Of a stretch of DNA of 64,000 nt, positions 8,902-18,700 are shown piece by piece. How positions within the stretch are numbered: the first letter of the stretch is position 1; each line of letters starts with the position of its first letter. Source of the DNA: JAUIAI01 sp050633665 (GTDB lineage: Bacteria > Pseudomonadota > Gammaproteobacteria > Burkholderiales > Burkholderiaceae_E); the NCBI GenBank assembly GCA_050633665.1, contig JBOEGY010000007.1, positions 744,001-808,000 on the forward strand, written 5' to 3'. The position numbers and the translations under genes were made by a program. The notes below the pieces were generated by a model. It was not told where the DNA came from. It saw only the letters and a program-made list of their open reading frames with translations, and made no database searches.

Positions 8902-8977
8902 TGTCTCCCTCCGATTGAGTCAAAATTATTCAGGTGATCAGCCGCAAGGATACCGGTTGCGCTGAAGTCGCATCTTT

Positions 8978-10648
8978 GTGCCTCTGGTCCCGGTTCCGGC
9001 ACCGCTCGTCGGGCTGCGGGCGGATCGAAGGACCATACCCAGGCCGCACCACTCAGACTTGAGGATCTTGCCTCTTATTTCTGAACGCGTCTTGTCTGCC
9101 CTGAAATCCCCGCCACTTCGTGTTGCCACGCCGCCGTCGTCTAATCCGCACGGATCGGGTCCGGTATGCCAGCAAGCGCGAACAGCCCGTCAAGGCAGAA
9201 AACGGCCTGGCGTTCAGGCAGCTCCAAAGCCGGACCCGGCGCGCCTGATCATTCAAATTCAAAACCGGGTGAGCGAGCAGAAAGCTTTCGAGCCCATGGC
9301 ACAGGCACTGGTCACTGCACTGCAAGCGACGCTGAAGGCCGCCAGGATCAGCCTCAGTTGGCATATCCAATACGACTCAAATCAGCCGGTTCCGGATAGC
9401 GGACAAATGCCGACCCTAATCGCTTTGTCCAGCGGCTCGTGTGAGTCGGCACAAGCCGATCTTAAGCGGGCGCTGATAACGGCAATGGATGAGTCAATCA
9501 TTCAACAACACAGCCTCAGTAGTTTTGACACCTTGACCAGCGGCCGGATATCGGCTGCGCAACGAGCGCTTGCGAACCTGACGTCAACCTGTGTCATTAC
9601 CATCCCACTGGCTGTAGACAATCAGGCAATCGGCGCGATCTGCATTGAACTGCCGGCCGCCACAATGCCCGCTGGCGACGTGTCGACGCGCCGCCGACTG
9701 GCCAACATCATCAGCTTTACCGAGGCATTACTCCCCGCCTGCGCCCGGCTCATGAGCCTCACAAGACAAGACAGACCATCCATCCGCAATCTGATTCGCC
9801 AGCGCCTGCGTCACAAACCGGCCGACAGCCGTGAACACCGATGGCGCCGAACAGCCTGGACGGCAGCCGCGATAACAATTGCCGTCGGCCTGCTAGTGCC
9901 CTTTGAACAACCGATTACCAGTCCGGCTCGCATTGAAGGGGCGATTGAGCGAGAGATTACCGCGCCGATCGACGGCTTCCTTGAGTCGGTCGCGGTCAGA
10001 CCGGGCGACACCGTTGTTGCGGATCAGGTGTTGATTTCGCTAAGTCGTCGCGAGCTTGATATTGAACTTGGCCAGTTGGAGGCTGAACTGCAACAACATC
10101 AGGCGCAGGCCAATGCCGCTATGTCGGCGGGCGATCGCGCCACGATGGCAGACGCTCAGGCGCTGGCCAATCAGACCAAGGCGAAACTTGCCCTAAGCAG
10201 ATTTCAACTTGAACAAACTTCAATCAGGGCGCCGCTTGCCGGGACTATTCTGCAAGGCGATTTAAGTGAACGGGAAAACACCCCGGTTGACCGGGGCGAA
10301 GTATTGTTCAAACTGGCGCCGGACAAGAAACTCCGAGTCATTATTGAGGTCGCGGAAGAAGACATCATCGATGTCAAGAACCACCAGACTGGTGAGCTTG
10401 CCCTGAGCGCATTACCCTGGCAGCGGTTCCCGCTGGTCGTCGAGAGAATCGCACCCGTCGCAACCGTCATCGAAGACCGCAACGTCGTCGAAGTGCTTGC
10501 CTCAATCACGGATCATCCCGAAGCCGTCAAACCCGGCCAGCGCGGCGTCGTGCATTTGTCTTACAAGCACCAGAGCCTGCTGACTCGCTGGACCGGCAAA
10601 CTGCTCGACCTGATCGCGCGTTGGTGGTGGCGGTGGCAACCGTGGTAG
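8978..10648 (+). CDS. GAF-like domain fused to HlyD/RND-type membrane fusion protein
   Basis: From GTG 8978 the frame encodes 556 residues. The first 85 or so are basic and proline-rich, and the start may really lie later; no in-frame ATG with a good ribosome site is seen. Residues about 90-255 look like a GAF-type sensory domain. A single transmembrane helix follows (around 290-308, AWTAAAITIAVGLLVPF). The periplasmic part is a membrane fusion protein: lipoyl half-motifs (ITAPIDGFLESVAVRPGD; SIRAPLAGTILQGDLSE) flank a short coiled-coil hairpin, then a beta barrel. It opens a coupled gene run leading to the DUF4347 surface protein and may sense a cytoplasmic signal while forming part of an export channel. 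Confidence 0.75.
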   Translation: MPLVPVPAPLVGLRADRRTIPRPHHSDLRILPLISERVLSALKSPPLRVATPPSSNPHGSGPVCQQARTARQGRKRPGVQAAPKPDPARLIIQIQNRVSEQKAFEPMAQALVTALQATLKAARISLSWHIQYDSNQPVPDSGQMPTLIALSSGSCESAQADLKRALITAMDESIIQQHSLSSFDTLTSGRISAAQRALANLTSTCVITIPLAVDNQAIGAICIELPAATMPAGDVSTRRRLANIISFTEALLPACARLMSLTRQDRPSIRNLIRQRLRHKPADSREHRWRRTAWTAAAITIAVGLLVPFEQPITSPARIEGAIEREITAPIDGFLESVAVRPGDTVVADQVLISLSRRELDIELGQLEAELQQHQAQANAAMSAGDRATMADAQALANQTKAKLALSRFQLEQTSIRAPLAGTILQGDLSERENTPVDRGEVLFKLAPDKKLRVIIEVAEEDIIDVKNHQTGELALSALPWQRFPLVVERIAPVATVIEDRNVVEVLASITDHPEAVKPGQRGVVHLSYKHQSLLTRWTGKLLDLIARWWWRWQPW

Positions 10649-12822
10649 CGGCCGCATCAGAACAAACCCCACTGCTCAGTCCCTACTGGTATCGGATCGC
10701 GACGCTCACGCCAGGCCTGAGACGCGATATCCGCATCACCCGCCAACCCACCCGCGGGGTTAACTGGATCGTTTTGTCCCGACGGGACCACGGCGGTCAG
10801 ATTCGCTTGAACCCGGCTGCCTGGGAGATCATTGCCCGTTGCGATGGCAAGTCCACACTCGAGAGCATCTGGCAACACATCGCGAAGACTGACGCCCAGG
10901 CACTGCCCTCACAGAACCTGTTGCTGCCGTTGCTTGCTCAGTTGGTCAGGCAGGGCTATCTGCTTTGTAACGATTGGCCGAACCTGGACGAACAAGAAAA
11001 AGAGCGTCAACAGCAAGTTCGAAAATCGCGTTGGCAGCGCTTCAATCCGTTCGCGCCGCGAATCAGACTGGGCGATCCGAGCCGGCTGATCGAGCAAGTC
11101 CATCATGCGCTGGCTCCTTGGCTCGGCCGAACCGGCATGGCATTGGCAGCCTTGTTAGTCGGCGCGGCATTGCTGACCAGTCTGCTGCAATGGTCGCAAT
11201 TGACTGTTGCGGTCCCTCAGGCATTCGGTGACGCCCGCTTCTGGGTTTTGTCCTGGTGTCTATACCCAGTGATCAAACTGGTTCACGAACTCGCACACGG
11301 TATCGTGCTGCGCCACTATGGCGGCCGCACACCCGAAATGGGGCTGGCACTGCTGATGCTCATGCCGGCTCCGTATGTTGACGCCTCTGACGCGAACCGT
11401 CTTGAACGGAGCACCCACCGGGCCGCGGTCAGCGCTGCGGGAATTGGCGCCGAATTGATCATGGCGGCAGCGGCATTCTTACTCTGGCTGTGGCTCGAAC
11501 CCGGCATGATTCGCGACGGCTTACTGGCCATCGCGGTAATCGGATCGTTTTCCACGGTCATCTTCAATGCCAATCCCCTGATTCGATTTGACGGCTACTA
11601 TGTCTTGACCGACTTGATCGAACTACCCGGACTTGCGGAAAGAAGTTCCGCATATTGGCGCCAACTCTGGCAACATCGCCTACTTGGCCTGCCAGGCCGT
11701 CAATCCTCAACCAGCCAGAGCGAATCCAACTGGTTGATCGCCTATGCGCCGGCCGCCTGGCTGTACCGGCTCACCTTGTTACTGTGGGTAGCCAACTGGC
11801 TGGGGGCTTACTCACGGGCATTGGGATTCACGCTACTCGCCGTCGCCCTGACAACTCAATTTCTGCTTCCGCTGATTCGATTGTTTCTCAGCACAAGCGG
11901 TGAGTCAGTTTCGATCGCCCAGGCGACAAGCGCCCGCCTGAGACTGGCCGGCGCATTGCTCACTGTGGGCGCAATCGGCTTATTGCCCGTGCCAGATCGA
12001 AGCGTCGTTCAGGCAATAGCCTCACTGCCCGAAACCGCCCGTATCAAAGCCACACAAGCAGGCTATGTCAGTGACACGAGCGCTTCTGATCAGCACGCGG
12101 TCGATTCCGGTACAGTCGTCGTCACTTTGCTCGACCCCTTGCTTGAGGCCCAGATCCAGACTCAGATCAGCCTGACCGCCGGCCTGAAAAATCAGTGGGT
12201 ACAAAGTCTGTCCGGAACTGACCCAAGCATGAACGGCGCGTATCTCGAAGCGCTGAACCAGGCCCGACGCAAACTGACATTTCTGCGCGAGAATCAGCGC
12301 AAACTGCTGATCAACAGCCCCACTGCCGGTCAAATCAAACTGATTCACTATGAACAGGATTTGCCGGGGCGGTTCATCAAAGCGGGAGACTTGATCGGCG
12401 TTGTCCGCCAGATGGGTGATCTGAGATTGCGAGCGGCGCTCAATGAAGATCAGGCAAACCGACTACGTCAGTCACGCAAGGTCTCCGCGTCCGCCCAGGC
12501 AAGTGTCTCGTCAGGCAAGCGAGCACTCATCGCGGCCAACCTGGTGTCAGTGACGCCTGACGCTATTGCGACACTCCCCTCGGCAGCTCTGGCGGAACAA
12601 TCAGGCGGACAAATTCCAACAGAGGCAGGCAAAGACGGTCTGGTGCCGACTCGCCCGACCTACCTGGCCGAACTGACGGTTTCTGCCGAAGACCAGCCGG
12701 CCTGGGTCGCCGGCCAGCGAGTCTGGGTGCGGCTGGACTTCGGCACCAGTTCGATTCTCTCCCAGGGTTTACGGGCGTTCGGCCAAATGATCAATACGCG
12801 CATGGCGCCGGGCTGGTCATGA
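10621..12822 (+). CDS. PqqD-like domain / M50 zinc metalloprotease / HlyD-like adaptor fusion
   Basis: The frame overlaps the previous gene; TTG 10621 is the earliest start, and GTGs up to 10642 are alternatives. Order of parts: an N-terminal PqqD-like domain (WIVLSRRD...IRLNPAAWEIIARCDG), an M50 intramembrane protease core with HELAH (His222, Glu223, His226) and the third metal ligand in NANPLIRFDGYY (Asp324), several membrane helices, then a periplasmic lipoyl/HlyD-like region (around 460-690). M50 proteases of this kind cut substrates in or near the membrane. The PqqD-like domain suggests binding of a peptide leader. The fusion fits a role in processing or exporting the DUF4347 protein encoded downstream. 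Its stop overlaps the next start (ATGA). Confidence 0.8.
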   Translation: MVVAVATVVAAASEQTPLLSPYWYRIATLTPGLRRDIRITRQPTRGVNWIVLSRRDHGGQIRLNPAAWEIIARCDGKSTLESIWQHIAKTDAQALPSQNLLLPLLAQLVRQGYLLCNDWPNLDEQEKERQQQVRKSRWQRFNPFAPRIRLGDPSRLIEQVHHALAPWLGRTGMALAALLVGAALLTSLLQWSQLTVAVPQAFGDARFWVLSWCLYPVIKLVHELAHGIVLRHYGGRTPEMGLALLMLMPAPYVDASDANRLERSTHRAAVSAAGIGAELIMAAAAFLLWLWLEPGMIRDGLLAIAVIGSFSTVIFNANPLIRFDGYYVLTDLIELPGLAERSSAYWRQLWQHRLLGLPGRQSSTSQSESNWLIAYAPAAWLYRLTLLLWVANWLGAYSRALGFTLLAVALTTQFLLPLIRLFLSTSGESVSIAQATSARLRLAGALLTVGAIGLLPVPDRSVVQAIASLPETARIKATQAGYVSDTSASDQHAVDSGTVVVTLLDPLLEAQIQTQISLTAGLKNQWVQSLSGTDPSMNGAYLEALNQARRKLTFLRENQRKLLINSPTAGQIKLIHYEQDLPGRFIKAGDLIGVVRQMGDLRLRAALNEDQANRLRQSRKVSASAQASVSSGKRALIAANLVSVTPDAIATLPSAALAEQSGGQIPTEAGKDGLVPTRPTYLAELTVSAEDQPAWVAGQRVWVRLDFGTSSILSQGLRAFGQMINTRMAPGWS

Positions 12823-14729
12823 ACCTGTTGTCTGCCTCGGGAAAACCAACGGTTTACCGAATTCCGGTACCCGGCGTGGTCTGGGGCGACTACCCGCTCA
12901 ATGCCCCGATGTCCGACCCGGTCCGGCAACGCCCTCAGCCACTACAGTCGTTAAGCCGGATCTGCGAGACCGTTGCGGCTTTAAGTAAAAACAGTGATAT
13001 CCCGGTCAACGATGTCCGGATGAGTCTGGCCCGGTACGGATTTACAGAGCAATCCTGCGCACTGGCACTGGCGTGTTCGGTTCAACACTATGCAAGAACC
13101 GTTGGCCTGCAAGCCTATCCGAACCAGATTAGGGCTGCGGCCTGCCTGCTTAACCAGCAACTTGTCGAACTGGCGACCGGGGAAGGCAAATCACTGGCCG
13201 CAGCGTTGGCCGGCGCAGTCGCGGCCCTGAGCGGCAGCGCTGTTCATATCCTGACGGCCAACGACTATCTGGCCAGGCGCGACGCGAATGCTCATCAAGC
13301 CTTTTTCAACAGTCTCGGGCTCGGTGTTGCCAGCGCGACGGATGATATGTCAACCGATCGCCGACGGGGCGCCTATGGCTTATCCGTTTGTTATGCCTCG
13401 GCCCGGACAGTGGCTTTCGATTTTTTGCGCGACCAGACTCATCAGTCTGCAGGCTCTGAAAAGTCACCGCCAATCCTGCGCGGTCTGTGTTTTGCCATTG
13501 TTGACGAGGCGGACAGCATCCTGATCGATGAAGCTTCGATTCCTCTGGTGTTATCGGAACAGACGAACGATCCGGTTTCAAGCTTTGACCCTGAGGAAGA
13601 ACTGGCCCGTGCGGGCCAGTTGATTCCGGATCTCGATTTCGTCATCCAACCTGCAGACCAACAAATCCGGCTGCTCTCGCCCGGTCTGAGCAAGCTGTCA
13701 TCATTGGCAACTGCGACGAGTCCGTCGCTGAATCACTCAGGTTTTCGACGGGAACTGGTGATTCAGGCGCTATCCGCGCTACACCTGCTTCGGCGCAATG
13801 TTGACTATCTGGTTCAAGACGAAACAATCGTCCTGATTGACAAGACAACCGGCCGAGCTGCGGGTGGGCGCGTGCTACCGGGACAATTGCAGGCGCTGGT
13901 CTGCGCCAAGGAAAAACTGCCGGCTCCCACGGGCAGCCAAAACCGGACTGGACTGACCTACCCTCGCTTCTTTGCTCGCTACCACCATCTGGCCGGGCTC
14001 TCCGGAACCCTGAGCGAGGCCGGCGCAGAACTTGCCGCTCACTACGGTCTGGCCATCGCACTGGTTCAGCCTCACCGCAACAGCCAACTGAAACAGTACC
14101 GGTCGCGACTCTTTGCGACCGAAAGAAAACTCTTCCGGGCGGTACTTGGACGCGCAAGCTCGCTATCCAACCGCGGACGGCCGACGCTGATCGGCACAGA
14201 CTCGGTTAAACAGGCGCGCGCACTGGCTCAACTGTTTGCCAGCAAGGGAATTCCCGTGACCTTGCTTGATGCCGCGAATGAATCAGAAGAAGCCGCCCAG
14301 ATTCATCAAGCGGGGACCAGCGGCCGAATTACTGTCTCCACCCAGATTGCCGGTCGCGGCACTGACATTCCTCTTTCAGAAGAGGCTCGCCTGGCAGGCG
14401 GCTTACATGTGCTGAATCTGCAGCATAACCGCAGCCCGAGGATCGATCGTCAGATGCGCGGACGGGCCGCCCGCCAGGGGGATCCGGGCAGTACCGAACA
14501 CTGGGTGATGATGAGCAATTCGCGGCCCGGCAGCAGGCCTGCGAAGGCGCTCAAGCCATGGCACCACCGTCTGCGACGCACACTGAACCGGATTGGTGCA
14601 GCAGGGCTGTTTGTTCGCAGTAAACAACATTTCTGGGAAATTCAAGACCGCTCGCAACGGAACAAACGCCTCCGGGCAGATCTCAAAATGGCTCAAGCCT
14701 TGCACTTCTCTACGATGAGTCATCATTGA
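12819..14729 (+). CDS. Short SecA-like translocase ATPase
   Basis: This 636-residue protein carries SecA motor motifs: Walker A in ELATGEGKSLAAA (Lys124), Walker B in IVDEADSILIDEASIPLVLS (Asp229-Glu230), and in the second motor domain STQIAGRGTDIPL, GGLHVLNLQ and RQMRGRAARQGDPGS. It is about 260 residues shorter than ordinary SecA: the preprotein cross-linking and scaffold regions are reduced and the C-terminal zinc/SecB-binding tail is missing. It is therefore not the housekeeping SecA, which should be encoded elsewhere. Four-base overlap with the M50 gene and TGATG coupling to the next adaptor gene place it inside the apparent export system. ATP-driven movement of the giant DUF4347 protein is the natural hypothesis. 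Confidence 0.82.
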   Translation: MNLLSASGKPTVYRIPVPGVVWGDYPLNAPMSDPVRQRPQPLQSLSRICETVAALSKNSDIPVNDVRMSLARYGFTEQSCALALACSVQHYARTVGLQAYPNQIRAAACLLNQQLVELATGEGKSLAAALAGAVAALSGSAVHILTANDYLARRDANAHQAFFNSLGLGVASATDDMSTDRRRGAYGLSVCYASARTVAFDFLRDQTHQSAGSEKSPPILRGLCFAIVDEADSILIDEASIPLVLSEQTNDPVSSFDPEEELARAGQLIPDLDFVIQPADQQIRLLSPGLSKLSSLATATSPSLNHSGFRRELVIQALSALHLLRRNVDYLVQDETIVLIDKTTGRAAGGRVLPGQLQALVCAKEKLPAPTGSQNRTGLTYPRFFARYHHLAGLSGTLSEAGAELAAHYGLAIALVQPHRNSQLKQYRSRLFATERKLFRAVLGRASSLSNRGRPTLIGTDSVKQARALAQLFASKGIPVTLLDAANESEEAAQIHQAGTSGRITVSTQIAGRGTDIPLSEEARLAGGLHVLNLQHNRSPRIDRQMRGRAARQGDPGSTEHWVMMSNSRPGSRPAKALKPWHHRLRRTLNRIGAAGLFVRSKQHFWEIQDRSQRNKRLRADLKMAQALHFSTMSHH

Positions 14730-15685
14730 TGGAACTGGAATCCATGAAAAAGAGCAGAATTCTCGGGACCAGCGGCCTTGCCGCGGCTGCCGTCCTGATG
14801 TCGTTTGCATTTGAATCGCCCCAGGCACAGACGCGGGTTGAATCCCCACGCACCGTGAAGCTGACGGCATCAAAGAAAAGCGCGGTCAATAAGCAGGCCG
14901 GCAAGCCCGCCCCAACCCTGGCGACGAGTGAGTTCGGGTGTCTGATTCAGCCTCATGCCTCGGCCAATGTTGCCACCAGTGTTCCCGGCGTCTTGTCAGA
15001 AGTTCGGGTTCGTCGTGGCGATGCAGTCAAGAAAAACCAGATCCTCGCGGTACTTGATAGCGATGTCGAGCAAGCATTGCTGGGCGCCGCGGCGGCACGC
15101 GCACAGACACATGCCGAAATCGCCAGCGCCCAGGCCACGCGTGACATGGCCAGACAAAAACTTGTGCGAATGCAAAGCCTGAACGAATTGAGTTACGGCG
15201 CCCGCTTGGAAATCGAGCTGGCGCAAGGCGAAGTCAAGGTAGCCGAACATCGACTGCAACAAGCCCGAGACCGGCACAAGATTGCCCACCAGGAACACGA
15301 GGTCGCGGCCCGCCAACTGGAGCAGCGTTATGTGCGCAGCCCGATCGAAGGGGTCGTCGCAGACCGCTTGCTCAACCCCGGGGAACGCGCTGACGGCCGC
15401 CCGATTATGCGAATCATTAAAGTCAAACAGCTACGGGTTGAAGTGGTCGCACCGGCTGAGCAGTTTGGCAATCTAAGCGCCGGGATGTTCGGAACAGTCG
15501 AGTCCGAAACCGCAAAACCGATCGCGCTGACAGCCATTGTTGATCAGGTTGATTCGTTTATCGATCCAGCCAGCGGAACCTTTCGTGCCCGAATGCTGGT
15601 CGATAACAGCGACTTCAAGATTCCGGCCGGCGCCCGCTGCCGGGTCAGTTTTGAGCCTGATGCATCGTCTCGCAAAGCGGGCTGA
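14729..15685 (+). CDS. Periplasmic adaptor (HlyD/RND membrane fusion protein)
   Basis: ATG 14729 overlaps the stop of the SecA-like gene; a second ATG at 14744 (MKKSRILG) is an equally plausible start. The N-terminus has a basic stretch and a hydrophobic segment (LGTSGLAAAAVLMSFAF) ending in a likely signal-peptidase site (PQAQT). Two lipoyl half-motifs (VPGVLSEVRVRRGDAVKKNQ; RYVRSPIEGVVADRLLNPGE) flank an alpha-hairpin of about 80 residues, followed by a beta-barrel domain. This is the standard adaptor bridging an inner membrane pump to an outer membrane duct. No TolC-like gene is present nearby. It lies 23 bases ahead of the DUF4347 gene. Confidence 0.87.
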   Translation: MELESMKKSRILGTSGLAAAAVLMSFAFESPQAQTRVESPRTVKLTASKKSAVNKQAGKPAPTLATSEFGCLIQPHASANVATSVPGVLSEVRVRRGDAVKKNQILAVLDSDVEQALLGAAAARAQTHAEIASAQATRDMARQKLVRMQSLNELSYGARLEIELAQGEVKVAEHRLQQARDRHKIAHQEHEVAARQLEQRYVRSPIEGVVADRLLNPGERADGRPIMRIIKVKQLRVEVVAPAEQFGNLSAGMFGTVESETAKPIALTAIVDQVDSFIDPASGTFRARMLVDNSDFKIPAGARCRVSFEPDASSRKAG

Positions 15686-15708
15686 TCAGGCTCCGCCGCC
15701 CAGAACCC

Positions 15709-18700
15709 GTGAAAGGTCTTCATCCAATAGCTGAGCCCCTTGGCGAGCGCATTCTGTACTCTGCGGACGCAGCCGCACTAGTGCCGGATGCCGCTTTGCT
15801 GATGCCGGGGAATCAGGATGAAAACACCCCTCTCGCGCAAGCTAACGAATTCACGCAGAATCAGATCAGCCAGGCCCAGGAAAACAACGAGACAGCACCA
15901 ACACTGGTGGTCCTCGATCCCGACCTGGAGGACCTTGATCTTCTGATCGCCGACCTTCAGGCGCAGGCGGATGATCAGAGTCCGATCAGTTACCTGGTGC
16001 TCTCCGCGGAGCAAGACGGTGTGGAACAAGTCACCGAGGCGCTCGCTGACTCAGAGCAGCCATATGGCTCGATTCAGATTCTCTCGCATGGGGAAGCCGG
16101 CCGTTTCGACCTTGGTGCGGCCAGTATTTCCAGTGTCTATCTGACCCAGAACCCTGGGGCATTCGAGGCCTGGCGGGACTATCTCACTGAGTCGGCCGAC
16201 CTCCTGCTCTACGGGTGCGACCTGTCCCAGACCAGCGAAGGCCTGGCATTGATCGCCTTGCTCAGCGATGCAACCGGCGCCGATGTTGCCGCCAGTGACG
16301 ATACAACCGGCCACTCAAGCCTGGGCGGCGACTGGACGCTGGAAAGCGAAACCGGAGCCATTGAGTCGAGCCTGGCCCTGTCTGATGCAGCAGCAAATGC
16401 ATGGCTTGCCACCCTCGACGCTGTCTCGGCGTCTGCGCCAGATCAGGTCAACGCCACTTTGCTTGGTGCTCAGCAATTTGACAATTTGACCGGTGCAAGA
16501 CAAATCGCCAGCAACGGCAGCTCGGTGGTTGTCGTGTGGACCGACGCCACAAACGGTAATGTCAGCTTTCAGCGCTACGACATCAACGGAGTCAAACAAG
16601 GCTCCGAACTGGCGATCGCCAACCCGCTGAATGTCACCCGGTCGAGTCCGGCGATTTCGATGAATGCCAGCGGCGAGTTTGTCATTACCTGGACCAGTGC
16701 GGCGCAGGATGGCGACGGCGCAGGTATCTACGCACAGCGATTCCAGGCTGACGGGACACCGTACGGACAACCGGCATCAAGTTTGTCAGGCACTTTCTCC
16801 AACCCGAATGAATTCCGGGTCAGTCGCGAAAACGTCAGTGATCAGCAGACACCGGATGTCGCCCTTTACGATGACGGGCGGTTCATCATTACCTGGCAAA
16901 GCCTGGACAACATCGCCGGAAACCTGAGCACCAATATTCGCTACGCGCTCTTTGATAGCGCCGGCACGCATATCACAACGATAGACGAATTCGCCTCGAC
17001 TGACTCCACGACCAACCAACTGACTCCGGTCGTCGCGATTGAGAACAGCAACGGAACCGCAATTATTGCGTTCGAGAAAGAGGATCTGGCCGGCACTGAC
17101 CAGATCGTATTTCGCCAGATCGGCGCAGACGGGGTCGCCATTGGCGGATCGGCCACCTCGATTGGCAGCGTCTCACCCGCGTCTCGGCCCAGTATCGCAA
17201 TGAATGATAGCGGCAGGTTCGTAATCGGCTGGAATGAAACCATTATCGGCATCGATTCGTCCTGGATGACGGTTTTTGCGTCCGATCTCTCCCCGTTCAC
17301 AACCCAGTTGGTCGCCCCGGTAGAATTCACCGACCAGCCAAACGGCAAAGTCGATATTGACGCTCAAGGCAACCTGGTGGGCGTCTGGCAAAACAACGGC
17401 TCGGGCGACTTCGATGTCTATGCTCGTCAGTTCAATGCTGAAGGCGTTGCCGTTGGCGGCAGACTACTGCTCAGTACGGACAATACCGGCGACCAGGTAA
17501 CACCAGACGTTGTGATCCACGGCTCAACAGCCAGTGCGGTTTACGCCGGTGAGAGTTCTACTGACGCTGCCGGCATTGTCTTGACGAGATTTTCATTCGT
17601 ACCCGTGGGTGCAGTCATCACCTTGCCAACCCCGCAGGAAACCGCTGAGAACGGCTCGGTTGTCACGCTTAGACTGGCTTTGCTGAGTCAGCCCCAAGGC
17701 GATGTAACGGTTACCGCCACAGTTTCGGACTCAAGCGAGGTTGCATTAGCGCAATCCACCCATACCTTCAATACTGCAAATTGGTCTGCTGATCTGCCGT
17801 TTCAGCTCCAACCTGTTGACGACTTGCTCACCGACGGAGATGTCCCCTATACGGTGACCTTCTCATTCACAAGCGCCGCTGATTCAAATTATGAAGCTCT
17901 GCCAGATCAAGTCTACGACTTTGTAAGCCTCGATGATGAAGTGGCGCCCGCTCCTGTCGGCCCGGTCACCGACAGTGACATCAGTCCAAACACCATCGAC
18001 GAAAACAGCGCCGCGCTGACCAACGTCGGGATCACCGCAGACGCGACCGATCCGAACGCCGGCGACACTGTCACCTACTCGATCTCTAACGACCCCTCCG
18101 GGTTCTTTGAAATCAATTCAACTACCGGGGTCGTTCGTTTAGCGGCGGGCGCCAATCTCAACGCCACCTCGAACCCGCTGCACACGATTCAGGTTCAAGC
18201 GACCTCCAGCGATACCAGTACCAGCCAGACCGATTTTGATGTAACGGTGACCAGCGCACCGCAATCGATTGGTTCAATCTCCGACAGTGATCCCGCGGCC
18301 AACCAGATCGCGGAAGATGATGCCGGCAACACCGCTGTTGGTTTCACTGCGCTGGCAACTGACGCCAACTCTGCCGACTCGGTCACTTACTCGATTGTGT
18401 CCGATCCGTCCGGAGCCTTCGTGATTGACGGAGCCAGCGGCGTTGTCAGCACCAACGGCAGTCCCAACCTCAATTTTGAGAACAATCAGCAGCACGACAT
18501 TAGAGTTCGTGCCACTTCAAGCGACACCAGTTTTGCAGAGCTTGACGTCACGATCGCGGTAACCGACGTCAACGAGACGCTTGGCGCGCAAACTGACGTC
18601 GATCCGTCCGGCGATCGAATCAGCGAGGCCAGTCCTGCGCTCACGCCGGTTGGTATCACCGCGTCTGCGACCGACCCTGACCCGGCCGACACGGTCAGTT

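Noticed and set aside
12819..14729. Housekeeping SecA or a DEAD-box RNA helicase
   Set aside because: SecA-specific phrases rule out an RNA helicase, while the short length and lack of the C-terminal zinc tail rule out the normal SecA.
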